10,297 nucleotides of DNA from Candidatus Doudnabacteria bacterium (GCA_016788805.1 JAEUSE010000014.1:1-10297), one strand, 5' to 3'. Shown: positions 1 through 6,249, counted from the first letter of the stretch. Notes: generated by a model from the letters alone, not told the origin. Translations and numbers: made by a program.

Positions 1-2
1 TT

Positions 3-1415
3 TTGGGAATTGCCGAAGCAGTTTCGGGGGAAACGGTCAGCCATGCGGAAACAGTCGTTGAGGGTTTAACGGAGCGGGAGGTTCTCGCATTACTCAAAAT
101 TTTAATCTGGCAAGCCGAACCGACTACAGACGTACCGCTTTTAGCAGAGATCAACTGGTCTTTGTTGGGTACGGATTTTAAAAAACATTTTTCTGAGGTG
201 CGGCCGTTTCCGCAGGTATCCGGGATTGTAGCAGTCGATTACCGAAGCCTCGGCAGCGTCCCTGCGGGGTGTTCCGTATGGGTATGCGAGGTAGATAAGT
301 ATTTGGAATGGCTCGAGCAGCAAAGCGGCCAAACTTTAAGTTGGCAAGGCGCGATTCACCAATTACGGCAAATATATAACCCCGAAAGTGGTTTTGGAGA
401 CGCTTCCAAGGCTTCTGAGCTGCAGGAGGCGGTCGCCGCGACCGATGTTTTTTTTGCTTCTGCCTTGCTATTGTTTAAAAAACATCAGGGGTTGGTGCAA
501 GGGGTTATAGCACAGACGGATATAACTCCATTTGCTTTCAGTCGGTTGGTTCAAGCGGGTCAAAATTATAGGGAGCGACTCGGCAGGCTAACCGGTTTAT
601 CGGCAGACAAAACTTTTTTAAAGCTTCTACGAAGCATAGAATGGTTTTTTGCTAACAATACACCCATGGATGAGCTGCGTTGGGTGGAAATTGCGGACGG
701 TCGTTGCGTATTTGTGAGTCGACCGCTGAGTGTTGAGGCGGTTCAGCAGGCAGTTTTGGGACGAACGCGTCGGATTGTGTATGCAACTGATGTGCAAGGC
801 CGGGTATGTTTAGATTATTTAGCCCAAAGGGTGCATATGGGGGCTTCGCCGACGGTTGTACAGCACACCCGACAGGTCGATAGCGTTCCTGTGCCTCGTG
901 TGACTGCGTACGCTACCGGACCGGAAAGGGATGGGGCGGTGCTCCGGCAGGTCTCCGACAGTATTGCCTGCTTGGTGTTTCCAAGTCAACTAGCCTTAAA
1001 GGCTTACTATGACGGACAGTACGCTTATTTTCCGCTTACTCGAGCGGTTGTTGCGGTAGGTGTGCATGGAGGCGTAGGAAAAGTGTTGCGTAATTTCCGG
1101 TTCAGCACTAAGTCCATTATGTTGGTCACTCAACAAGCATTGGCCGGTTTTAGCTCGACAAAGCTAGACGTGCAGCGGTTGGTGTACGTAGGCTTGCCTA
1201 TTGTCGATGCGACACACCCCTTTGTGTCTGCGGTATTACGTAAATATTTTCAAAACGAGGCCGCGGGGCAGTTGGTTTTTCAGGCTATTAGCTTTACCCA
1301 AAGCCTTCGCCCATTTGGTTCACGTATATCTCAGGGGGTTACGGTGGCGGTGCTGGCCGAAGAGCGGGCTGTAAGTGAGGAGGTGTTGCGCGTATCTTTC
1401 GGAGTTGCTGGGTGA
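3..1415 (+). CDS. Degenerate DinG/XPD-like helicase, C-terminal part (5' truncated)
   Basis: The frame is open at the window edge, so the TTG at 3 is probably not the true start and an N-terminal ATP-binding part may lie upstream. The visible 470 residues follow the order of DinG/Rad3 C-terminal regions. Around 22-40 is a segment like the one preceding the DEAH box (LKILIW). At 74-103 a stretch runs parallel to the family's 'NH.LL...VIDEAH.LE' region, but reads VCEVDK where DEAH should be. At 258-263 YATDVQ stands where TSATL is expected. At 371-400 there is an IMLVTQ...GLP segment like the 'LGT.SFWEGVD...LPF' region, and at 427-455 a segment like the final 'Q..GRLIR...G.V.ILD.R' motif, but without the arginines in register. 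No iron-sulfur cysteine cluster is visible. The alignment is by eye. If right, this is a helicase-fold protein that has lost ATPase chemistry and may act structurally in DNA repair. It ends in TGA. Confidence 0.45.
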   Translation: MGIAEAVSGETVSHAETVVEGLTEREVLALLKILIWQAEPTTDVPLLAEINWSLLGTDFKKHFSEVRPFPQVSGIVAVDYRSLGSVPAGCSVWVCEVDKYLEWLEQQSGQTLSWQGAIHQLRQIYNPESGFGDASKASELQEAVAATDVFFASALLLFKKHQGLVQGVIAQTDITPFAFSRLVQAGQNYRERLGRLTGLSADKTFLKLLRSIEWFFANNTPMDELRWVEIADGRCVFVSRPLSVEAVQQAVLGRTRRIVYATDVQGRVCLDYLAQRVHMGASPTVVQHTRQVDSVPVPRVTAYATGPERDGAVLRQVSDSIACLVFPSQLALKAYYDGQYAYFPLTRAVVAVGVHGGVGKVLRNFRFSTKSIMLVTQQALAGFSSTKLDVQRLVYVGLPIVDATHPFVSAVLRKYFQNEAAGQLVFQAISFTQSLRPFGSRISQGVTVAVLAEERAVSEEVLRVSFGVAG

Positions 1416-1424
1416 GTAGCGCAC

Positions 1425-1433
1425 TTATCCACA
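1425..1433 (+). promoter_or_regulatory. DnaA-box-like site with inverted partner
   Basis: TTATCCACA is an exact match to the classic DnaA box consensus TTATNCACA. It sits just after the helicase-like gene. Bases 1428-1434 (TCCACAT) are repeated in inverted form at 1446-1452 (ATGTGGA), with 11 bases between, so the site also forms a hairpin or a pair of opposed boxes; the second box matches only partly (TGTGGAAAT at 1448-1456). An AT-rich run follows at about 1468-1490. No dnaA, dnaN or cluster of further boxes is visible, so an origin is not supported. A single 9-mer can occur by chance. Confidence 0.25.
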
Positions 1434-1537
1434 TGTGAATTGCAGATGTGGAAATTGCTTTGGGTTGATATTTATAATTTTTCAAAAGTATTCTCCTTAC
1501 ATGTATGCGCAAATAAGGCTCTGTGCACAGCAGATAA

Positions 1538-1566
1538 TTGACACGAATGATGTTAAAATTTACAAT
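1538..1566 (+). promoter_or_regulatory. Sigma70-type promoter driving the non-coding region
   Basis: TTGACA (1538-1543) matches the -35 consensus exactly. After a 17-base spacer comes TACAAT (1561-1566), a 5/6 match to the -10 consensus. Transcription would begin near 1573 and run rightward into a stretch with no protein gene until 2315, ending at the terminator-like hairpin at 2066-2087. This is the best-matching -35/-10 pair in the window, and that it faces a non-coding stretch is the main reason to suspect an RNA gene. Confidence 0.55.
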
Positions 1567-1668
1567 TACTATGTAAGTTATATAGCACATTAACAAATAA
1601 ATACGTGCCACTCGCGCAAGTCGCGAGGCGAAATTGGAAGAAGGAAACCTGCGCAGGAAACCAAAATT

Positions 1669-1730
1669 ACGTAATTCGTAATTCGGCTAACATGCTCAGT
1701 TCTCCTTTAGCTCTTCGTCATAGCTCGTCA
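1669..1730 (+). repeat. Short tandem and palindromic repeats in the non-coding region
   Basis: Two small repeat structures lie side by side. GTAATTC occurs twice at 1671-1684, next to the palindrome AATTACGTAATT that ends at about 1676. Then TAGCTCTTCGTCA (1708-1720) is followed directly by TAGCTCGTCA (1721-1730), an imperfect tandem copy. AGGAAACC also occurs twice just upstream (1642-1649 and 1655-1662). Such repeats could be parts of RNA helices or remnants of an inserted repeat element; I cannot tell which. Confidence 0.4.
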
Positions 1731-1960
1731 AGTCCGGGCTGATTGTACAAAATAAAAATAAAAATGTAGGTTCTAGTTTTCCTAACAAAATTTTAGGGAA
1801 GCACATCAAACAAAAATCAAAAAAACAAAAGAACAATTTATTTTAGGTGGAAGCCCACCAGAAGAGGAGCTTAAGGTCCAGTTTGGCACAGACTTGAATG
1901 TCAGACGCTATCTCATCTGTAATGCAGCTGAGAAATCCTCGAAGCGACGAAAATATTGCC

Positions 1961-2012
1961 TTACGCACGGTGTTAAGCTACCAAAGCTTTAGTAGTTTAA
2001 GACCGCGCGTAA
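1961..2012 (+). other. Long imperfect stem-loop (RNA structure)
   Basis: TTACGCACGGT (1961-1971) pairs with ACCGCGCGTAA (2002-2012), with one A-C mismatch. Inside it TTAAGCTAC (1973-1981) pairs with GTAGTTTAA (1992-2000), with one G-U. The two helices are separated by a single G-G mismatch and capped by a 10-nt loop, CAAAGCTTTA. That is 19 pairs over 21 positions, well above background. The loop contains the palindrome AAAGCTTT, which could allow loop-loop pairing. It is the strongest local structure in the proposed RNA. Confidence 0.6.
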
Positions 2013-2065
2013 AGTGATTCAAGCTTAAGGGGCTATAGGCCTCTGCGGAACACTTTATTTAACGT

Positions 2066-2087
2066 GGTTCCCTTGCAGGGGCCTTTT
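2066..2087 (+). terminator. Intrinsic-terminator-like hairpin
   Basis: GGT-T-CCC (2066-2072) pairs with GGGGCC (2078-2083) around the loop TTGCA, leaving one bulged T; TTTT follows at 2084-2087. No protein gene ends nearby upstream, so it would end the proposed non-coding transcript. The stem is short and the T-run modest. Confidence 0.45.
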
Positions 2088-2169
2088 GTCATATTTAAGC
2101 GGTTTTTTTATTATCATTTTGTCCACGCTTCAATTGAAGATTGGGGTGCGCACAAGCGGGTAAGCTCTA

Positions 2170-2178
2170 TGATATACT
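2170..2178 (+). promoter_or_regulatory. Extended -10 promoter for the dksA-like/lspA/comM operon
   Basis: TGATATACT fits the extended -10 form TGnTATAMT; no good -35 lies at the normal spacing. A second TATACT occurs at 2184-2189. Transcription would start near 2185, giving a leader of about 130 nt before the ATG at 2315. A palindrome GTGCGCAC (2146-2153) lies just upstream of the -10 and could be an operator. GTCCACGCT occurs at 2121-2129 and again at 2203-2211, flanking the promoter. Confidence 0.4.
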
Positions 2179-2208
2179 ATGCGTATACTTAGTAATGTTG
2201 GTGTCCAC

Positions 2209-2225
2209 GCTGTCAGACCGACAGC
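2209..2225 (+). other. Hairpin in the 5' leader of the dksA-like operon
   Basis: GCTGTC (2209-2214) and GACAGC (2220-2225) form a perfect 6-bp stem with a 5-nt loop. Further weak stems follow at about 2231-2245 and 2262-2271. The leader between promoter and ATG is long for so compact a genome, so a structured regulatory leader is possible. I recognise no riboswitch class. Confidence 0.35.
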
Positions 2226-2314
2226 CGACTCTCTCATTGCGAGGGATTTTATTAAGGTTCTGTACTGCGTACCGCGTCTGAGTAGCTGTTGCGCCGTATA
2301 GTAATTTTACTGCC

Positions 2315-2617
2315 ATGCTTACACAAGAATTTATTGAACATATGCGTCAGCGACTTCTGGCGGACAAAAAGAAGTTGCAAGAGGAGCTTGGGGGGCTGGA
2401 ACCACACACCGAACTTGGGGATGGCGAAGATGCGGCCGGTGAGCTCGCATTGGACGAAGCAAACCAGGACATCATCGCAGTTATTAAGGCAGATCTTGCC
2501 AAGATTGAGGTAGCTTTGCAAAAGATTGATGCCGGAACTTACGGAATTGATGACAACGGTGTGCCTATTAGCCAGGAGCGCTTAGAGGTGAACCCATATG
2601 CGGATAGGGCGTTATAG
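2315..2617 (+). CDS. DksA/TraR-family RNA polymerase-binding protein lacking the zinc finger
   Basis: The 100-residue product has the layout of short DksA/TraR proteins. An amphipathic, probably coiled-coil N-terminal helix (about 3-28) leads to an acidic turn with D36xxD39xA41, the same spacing as the DxxDxA tip with which DksA reaches the polymerase active site through the secondary channel. A second helix (50-72) is followed by the family signature ID.GTYGI and PI..ERL..NP at 71-94. The zinc-finger cysteines are all missing: the usual CxxCG position reads DDNG (79-82), and the last residues have no cysteine. The fold must therefore be stabilised without metal. The role in DksA/TraR is to adjust promoter open-complex stability, often with ppGpp; here that is inferred. 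First gene of a rightward operon, 23 bases before lspA. No Shine-Dalgarno is visible upstream of this ATG. Confidence 0.75.
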   Translation: MLTQEFIEHMRQRLLADKKKLQEELGGLEPHTELGDGEDAAGELALDEANQDIIAVIKADLAKIEVALQKIDAGTYGIDDNGVPISQERLEVNPYADRAL

Positions 2618-2640
2618 GCAAGACTTAGTTTTGATTTACA

Positions 2641-3171
2641 ATGTCGATTTTTTCGAAAATGGCTACAACACTCAAATCGGTTAGAAATCCGAGTGCGGCA
2701 ACGTATGGGGATGCTTCCAATCCGGGAGCGTCCCTTTTTTTGTATGTCTTTTTTGTTCTTTGCGGCTTAGACGTGGTGACACGATACCTTTGTTTTGCAG
2801 GCTTTTGTGAGAATACAGTTATCGGCTGGTTTGGGTTCGTGACTTTTCGCAATTATGACTTCGCTTTTAGTTGGAAGATGCCGACGGCGCTTATATATAT
2901 TATTTACGCTATCGTACTGTTTATACTCGTGCGTTCTGTGGTTCGGAGTTGGGCCACGAATTATGTGGGCGTAAATTTCGCTTGGCTCGCTATATGTGCC
3001 GGCGCGGCCGTTAATATTGCGGATCGGCTATATTTCGGATATGTTCGAGACTTTATCCGAATTGGAGACGGCTACTTTAATTTGGGAGATGTTTGGATTG
3101 TGGTTGGCGTAACATTTATTTGCGTGCATGCGGTACGCGAAGCGTATATGCCAACCGTAACTAAAGCTTAG
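2641..3171 (+). CDS. lspA: Lipoprotein signal peptidase (signal peptidase II)
   Basis: This inner-membrane aspartyl protease removes signal peptides from prolipoproteins ahead of the lipid-modified cysteine. The 176-residue product shows the family landmarks in order: D44xxTR (usually DxxTK) in the first membrane helix (about 32-52), N71...AFS at 71-77 (the N-x-G-x-AFS region), two central helices (about 83-100 and 111-123), then NIADR with D128 and FNLGD with D150, the two catalytic aspartates, in the usual GYVRDF/FN..D setting. A last helix spans about 151-165. The first 28 residues are hydrophilic and longer than in E. coli LspA. It lies between the dksA-like gene and comM, with only 3 bases before comM, so co-transcription is likely. 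Its likely clients include the lipoprotein at 7240. No clear ribosome site precedes the ATG. Confidence 0.88.
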   Translation: MSIFSKMATTLKSVRNPSAATYGDASNPGASLFLYVFFVLCGLDVVTRYLCFAGFCENTVIGWFGFVTFRNYDFAFSWKMPTALIYIIYAIVLFILVRSVVRSWATNYVGVNFAWLAICAGAAVNIADRLYFGYVRDFIRIGDGYFNLGDVWIVVGVTFICVHAVREAYMPTVTKA

Positions 3172-3174
3172 CGT

Positions 3175-4683
3175 ATGGTTGCCCATATAATGACCGCCAC
3201 AGTCCTCGGTTTGGAAGCGGCGCCGATTACTGTGGAGGCTGATGTCACAAATGGATTGCCGGCCACAATAATTGTAGGCTTGCCCGATGTCGCGGTGCAA
3301 GAAAGTAAGGAGCGGGTTCGAAGCGCGCTGAAGAACAGTAGTTGTAGCTATCCGCAAACTCGGGTTTCGATTAATTTAGCCCCCGCTGATACTCCGAAGG
3401 TTGGTACTTTATTTGATTTGCCCATTGCTTTAGCAATAGTTCAAGCGTCAGGGCAACAGGGGCTCGCGGTGGAGGGGTGCTGGTTTGTCGGCGAATTGGC
3501 CCTGAACGGTGCGGTGCGGTCTGTGCCGGGGGTATTGCCTGTTGCTTTGAAAGCGGCCCGTATGGGCGCTGTTGCGCTATTTGTACCTGAGGCAAACGCT
3601 CGGGAGGCGGCGCTTGTTTCCGGGATTACAGTATATGCCTGTGCGACTTTAGAACAAGTATTGCTGCATGTGTCCGGCAAGCGTCTTATGGAAGCGACAC
3701 CGCCGATTTCTATGGAGGCGTATTTTGAGAAACCTAAGGCACTACTAGATATTGCCGATATAGCGGGCCAAGAGATGGCGAAGCGCGCATTGGAAGTTGC
3801 TTCAAGCGGCGGCCATAACGTGCTCATGTCCGGGCCTCCCGGCTCTGGAAAAACGCTCTTAGCCCGGGCAATGTCGGGTATTCTACCGCCTTTAACACTT
3901 TCTGAATGTTTAGATTTAACGAGAATATATAGCATTGCCGGACAACTTCCGGCGAGTGGTGTCGTAGTTGTTAGGCCGGTGCGTAGCCCTCATCACACTA
4001 CCTCTAGCGTCGCATTGGTTGGGGGAGGGAGTGTGCCACGACCTGGGGAGATTAGCCTTGCACATCGGGGCGTGTTGTTTTTAGACGAGCTTCCGGAGTT
4101 TCCCCGTGGGGTGTTGGAAGCATTGCGTCAGCCGTTGGAGGATGGCCTGGTTACCGTGTCTCGCTCTAAGAATACGTACACATTTCCGGCTCGATTTATG
4201 CTCGTAGCCGCTCAAAACCCTTGCCCGTGCGGGTATCTCGGCGATCCGGACAAGCGGTGCGTGTGCACTCCTACCCAGGTTTTTAAATATCAGAAAAAGC
4301 TCTCCGGGCCTTTGTTGGACCGGATTGATATACATATTGACGTGCCACGGCTGTCTTATGACAAGCTTCGTGCCCCCGAACAGGCGGAGCGGTCTGAACA
4401 GGTCGCGGCCCGAGTACAAGCGGCCCGTCTAGTACAGTCAAAGCGACTCGGATTGGGGAGGAGTAATAGTGAGATGGGAGTAGTGGAAATACGCGAATAC
4501 TGCCAACTTGGTTCAATGGAAAGCGAGCTACTCTCTACCGCTGCCCAGAAGTACGCCCTTTCGGGTAGGAGTATCCATCGAATTTTAAAAGTTGCCCGGA
4601 CTATTGCAGATTTAGCCGGTTCGGAACGCATTGGCTTGGACCATTTGGCCGAAAGTATTCAGTACAGACCGAAATCCGACTAG
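3175..4683 (+). CDS. comM: ComM/YifB-family Mg-chelatase-like AAA+ ATPase
   Basis: A 502-residue ComM/YifB protein of normal length. The N-terminal domain (1-165) has the signatures GLP.TIIVGLPD and INLAPAD at about 27-72, a Lon-protease-like fold in this family. The AAA+ core (about 190-390) carries Walker A GPPGSGKT (220-227), Walker B VLFLDE (300-305), the QNPCPCG signature (347-353) with a second cysteine pair at C362 and C364 that may bind zinc, and GPLLDRID (378-385) with the sensor arginine. The C-terminal Mg-chelatase helical domain has SGRSIHRILKVARTIADL near 463-480. In naturally transformable bacteria, ComM is a hexameric helicase that speeds branch migration during integration of taken-up DNA. 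The start at 3175 is preferred over the ATG at 3190 because the N-terminus then aligns at full length with homologues. It ends 2 bases before the convergent gene. Confidence 0.93.
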   Translation: MVAHIMTATVLGLEAAPITVEADVTNGLPATIIVGLPDVAVQESKERVRSALKNSSCSYPQTRVSINLAPADTPKVGTLFDLPIALAIVQASGQQGLAVEGCWFVGELALNGAVRSVPGVLPVALKAARMGAVALFVPEANAREAALVSGITVYACATLEQVLLHVSGKRLMEATPPISMEAYFEKPKALLDIADIAGQEMAKRALEVASSGGHNVLMSGPPGSGKTLLARAMSGILPPLTLSECLDLTRIYSIAGQLPASGVVVVRPVRSPHHTTSSVALVGGGSVPRPGEISLAHRGVLFLDELPEFPRGVLEALRQPLEDGLVTVSRSKNTYTFPARFMLVAAQNPCPCGYLGDPDKRCVCTPTQVFKYQKKLSGPLLDRIDIHIDVPRLSYDKLRAPEQAERSEQVAARVQAARLVQSKRLGLGRSNSEMGVVEIREYCQLGSMESELLSTAAQKYALSGRSIHRILKVARTIADLAGSERIGLDHLAESIQYRPKSD

Positions 4684-4685
4684 GT

Positions 4686-6176
4686 TTATTTGGTAAGGTG
4701 TAGAATGCGTACGGATTCATCAGCGTATACTTGTCGAAGGTGCGGGTTGCTGTCTGCCGGTGCATTGTGTACGTGAGGCGTAATCAGCCAGGTGCTTTGG
4801 AAGGCGCGCATGCCAATACCGTACTCATTTTGAGTTGTAGGGTGCTCAAGACGTTTCCAAACCGTGTAGCGGTCCGGATCGGCAATCCAGAGAAACGCTG
4901 GATCTTCTCCGGCAATGTACCTATTTTTTGTGTTCCAATAAAATAGTTCGGGAAAGATATGCCAAGAGGTGTTGGTAATAACATCTCCCGGTTGAGTATG
5001 GGCATTGAGCCATTCGGCGGCGGTTCGTAGTCTATCTACCGGAAGTCCTATGCGGTGTATGGTGGTAGTTATATTGTAGATATTTTGTAGTCCGCGCGAG
5101 GCCGCGAGAGCTATTAGCAGTACAACCAAAACTTTTCTGAGGGTTTGACCAGGCGTGCTAAATAGCTCCCTATATATTTTTTGCACAGGGGAGGGTAGCG
5201 TATGGGCCATGAGGAGTACCGCAAAAGGTACCCAATACAATGTAAGTCGGTTCGAATAGAGTGCGAGAAGAAACAGCGCGCAACTGCTTAGTGCAATGAA
5301 CCAGAGGGTCTGAGGTGTGTTTTTGCGAGCTTTGAATATGTAGAACAGGCTTATAACCCAGGGTAATAATACAAGTATGTTGTCCGGCAAGAACGCGGCA
5401 GGTTGCGCGTACCATTCGTTTCCTCCCGGTATTACCCGAAGTAGGCCTGCTCCGGTAATTTGGTCATACAATAGGGCTGGTAGTGCCGCGCTTTGGGGGT
5501 GTATAACAAGGCCGAGAAACAACCCGGCAAGTGCCCAGCAGACCGGCCGGAAGAGTAGAGTTTTTTTGAGAAATAATTCCGTAGCGCAGTATGTCGCGAG
5601 CACAACAAGACACAGAGTGCTGGCCCCATACCATAGCGTGTAGAGAGCCATTATGGGCAGTAACCACTGCCATTTTCTTTTTATGAGCAGACCGGTAAGC
5701 AGGAACAGGAACACCATACCGGTTGCTTCTGCCTTTATAAGACTGACGCGTGTAAATAGGTCCGCAGAACCAAAGGCATACAACCAGAGCCAGGGGCTTC
5801 GGTTGTGGGTTGTAACCTGTTTGAGTAGCCAGTTAAAGCCGAGTAAGTTTAGCAGAAACCCCAGTACAATAACTATTTGCCCGGCACCTAACAGTACTAA
5901 TGGTTTGAGAAATAAATGGAATAAATAATGTTGATCAGCGTAGGCGGTGCCCCAGCTTGTAAAGGGGAGCCAAAAGAATTGGGTAGATGTCGGCCATGCC
6001 GGCATGAGTCGCGCGACGGTCAGATGAAATTGGGCGTCCGGATCGCCAAAAATCCCCCAATTATACCACTGGGTTCCGGCTACAATAAGGGTTAGTATGA
6101 GAATATGTACTCCGGGATTACGAAAAAATGTTGCGCGATGTTTTACCTTTTGAAAGCGTAGACCGAGTGATTGCAT
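4686..6176 (-). CDS. Polytopic membrane protein, possible GT-C glycosyltransferase
   Basis: This 496-residue protein has about ten hydrophobic segments (near 23-40, 66-78, 84-97, 99-117, 128-140, 152-165, 171-200, 210-226, 264-283, 290-306, 311-325 and 349-360) and a soluble C-terminal part from about 375. The first outside loop has GDPDAQFHL at 44-52, an acidic DxD-like motif followed by a histidine, as found in the first loop of GT-C glycosyltransferases that use lipid-linked sugars. The C-terminal part (AAEWLNAHTQPGDVI at 386-400) resembles the soluble tail of such enzymes. Assignment is by architecture only; the acceptor and donor are unknown. It is transcribed divergently from galU across 96 bases, which suits a role in glycan assembly. 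The start at 6176 lies only 10 bases below a perfect TATAAT, implying a leaderless or nearly leaderless mRNA. An uncharacterised CPR membrane protein remains an alternative. Confidence 0.55.
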   Translation of the reverse strand: MQSLGLRFQKVKHRATFFRNPGVHILILTLIVAGTQWYNWGIFGDPDAQFHLTVARLMPAWPTSTQFFWLPFTSWGTAYADQHYLFHLFLKPLVLLGAGQIVIVLGFLLNLLGFNWLLKQVTTHNRSPWLWLYAFGSADLFTRVSLIKAEATGMVFLFLLTGLLIKRKWQWLLPIMALYTLWYGASTLCLVVLATYCATELFLKKTLLFRPVCWALAGLFLGLVIHPQSAALPALLYDQITGAGLLRVIPGGNEWYAQPAAFLPDNILVLLPWVISLFYIFKARKNTPQTLWFIALSSCALFLLALYSNRLTLYWVPFAVLLMAHTLPSPVQKIYRELFSTPGQTLRKVLVVLLIALAASRGLQNIYNITTTIHRIGLPVDRLRTAAEWLNAHTQPGDVITNTSWHIFPELFYWNTKNRYIAGEDPAFLWIADPDRYTVWKRLEHPTTQNEYGIGMRAFQSTWLITPHVHNAPADSNPHLRQVYADESVRILHLTK

Positions 6177-6186
6177 ACGTGGTGGT

Positions 6187-6202
6187 ATTATAGCGTATTA
6201 TA
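6187..6202 (-). promoter_or_regulatory. Duplicated -10 element for the minus-strand membrane-protein gene
   Basis: Read on the minus strand, two perfect TATAAT hexamers lie at 6202-6197 and 6192-6187, exactly 10 bases, one helical turn, apart. They arise from a direct repeat of GTATTATAG on the plus strand (6185-6193 and 6195-6203). The -35 regions are weak. The nearer box would start transcription about 3-4 bases before the ATG at 6176, the farther one about 14 bases before it. Confidence 0.5.
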
Positions 6203-6220
6203 GTATTGCGTATACGTGTT

Positions 6221-6249
6221 TTGACAGTGGAGCCGGCTTAGGTCATCAT
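6221..6249 (+). promoter_or_regulatory. Promoter for galU
   Basis: A perfect -35 TTGACA (6221-6226) is followed after 17 bases by CATCAT (6244-6249), a 4/6 match to TATAAT that keeps the important A2 and T6. The start point would be near 6256 and the leader about 17 nt. It is divergent from the minus-strand promoter at 6187-6202, so the two compete in less than 70 bases. Confidence 0.4.

Larger units (their letters stand above)
1573..2087 (+). ncRNA. Candidate structured non-coding RNA, about 515 nt, family unknown
   Basis: The stretch lies between a good promoter (1538-1566) and a terminator-like hairpin with a T-run (2066-2087), and I find no convincing reading frame in it. Local helices are abundant: CTCGCG/CGCGAG at 1611-1627; the self-complementary CCTGCGCAGG at 1648-1657; GGTGG/CCACC at 1846-1859; the long stem-loop 1961-2012; a helix 2011-2016/2051-2056 enclosing a second hairpin at 2028-2044. 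Possible long-range pairs are GTGCCA (1605-1610) with TGGCAC (1884-1889), and CAAGTC (1729-1734) with GACTTG (1891-1896). Between about 1748 and 1845 the strand is A-rich with little pairing potential, like a linker between a 5' and a 3' domain. I tested it by eye against tmRNA, RNase P RNA, SRP RNA and 6S RNA and found no convincing match. It may instead be two separate units, or a decayed element in the 5' half. Confidence 0.35.

Noticed and set aside
1339..1611. Minus-strand open frame across the end of the helicase-like gene and the intergenic region
   Set aside because: Low-complexity I/Y-rich product from AT-rich DNA, overlapping a real gene, with no domain.
1683..1742. Another possible tmRNA tag frame starting GCT AAC ATG
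   Set aside because: It does not end in an ALAA-like tag and lacks the tRNA-like domain; the GGGCTGATT match to the tmRNA 5' end is not followed by the conserved bases.
1729..1745. AAGTCCGGGCT (1730-1740), an 11-base match to the conserved 5' P4 region of bacterial RNase P RNA
   Set aside because: The preceding GAGGA is absent, and the complementary 3' strand (CCCGGCTT near an ACAGAA motif) is not found in the rest of the region, so P4 cannot form.
1975..2000. tmRNA-like tag frame reading A-T-K-A-L-V-V-stop
   Set aside because: The bases are explained by a strong stem-loop; no tRNA-like 5' GGATTCGAC or 3' TTCGA...CCA part exists nearby.
3441..3935. 164-codon minus-strand frame inside comM
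   Set aside because: Shadow of a strongly conserved AAA+ gene; composition is typical of antisense frames.
5230..5260. GGTTCGAAT in the minus-strand membrane gene, resembling a tRNA T-loop
   Set aside because: No acceptor, D or anticodon stems can be formed around it.
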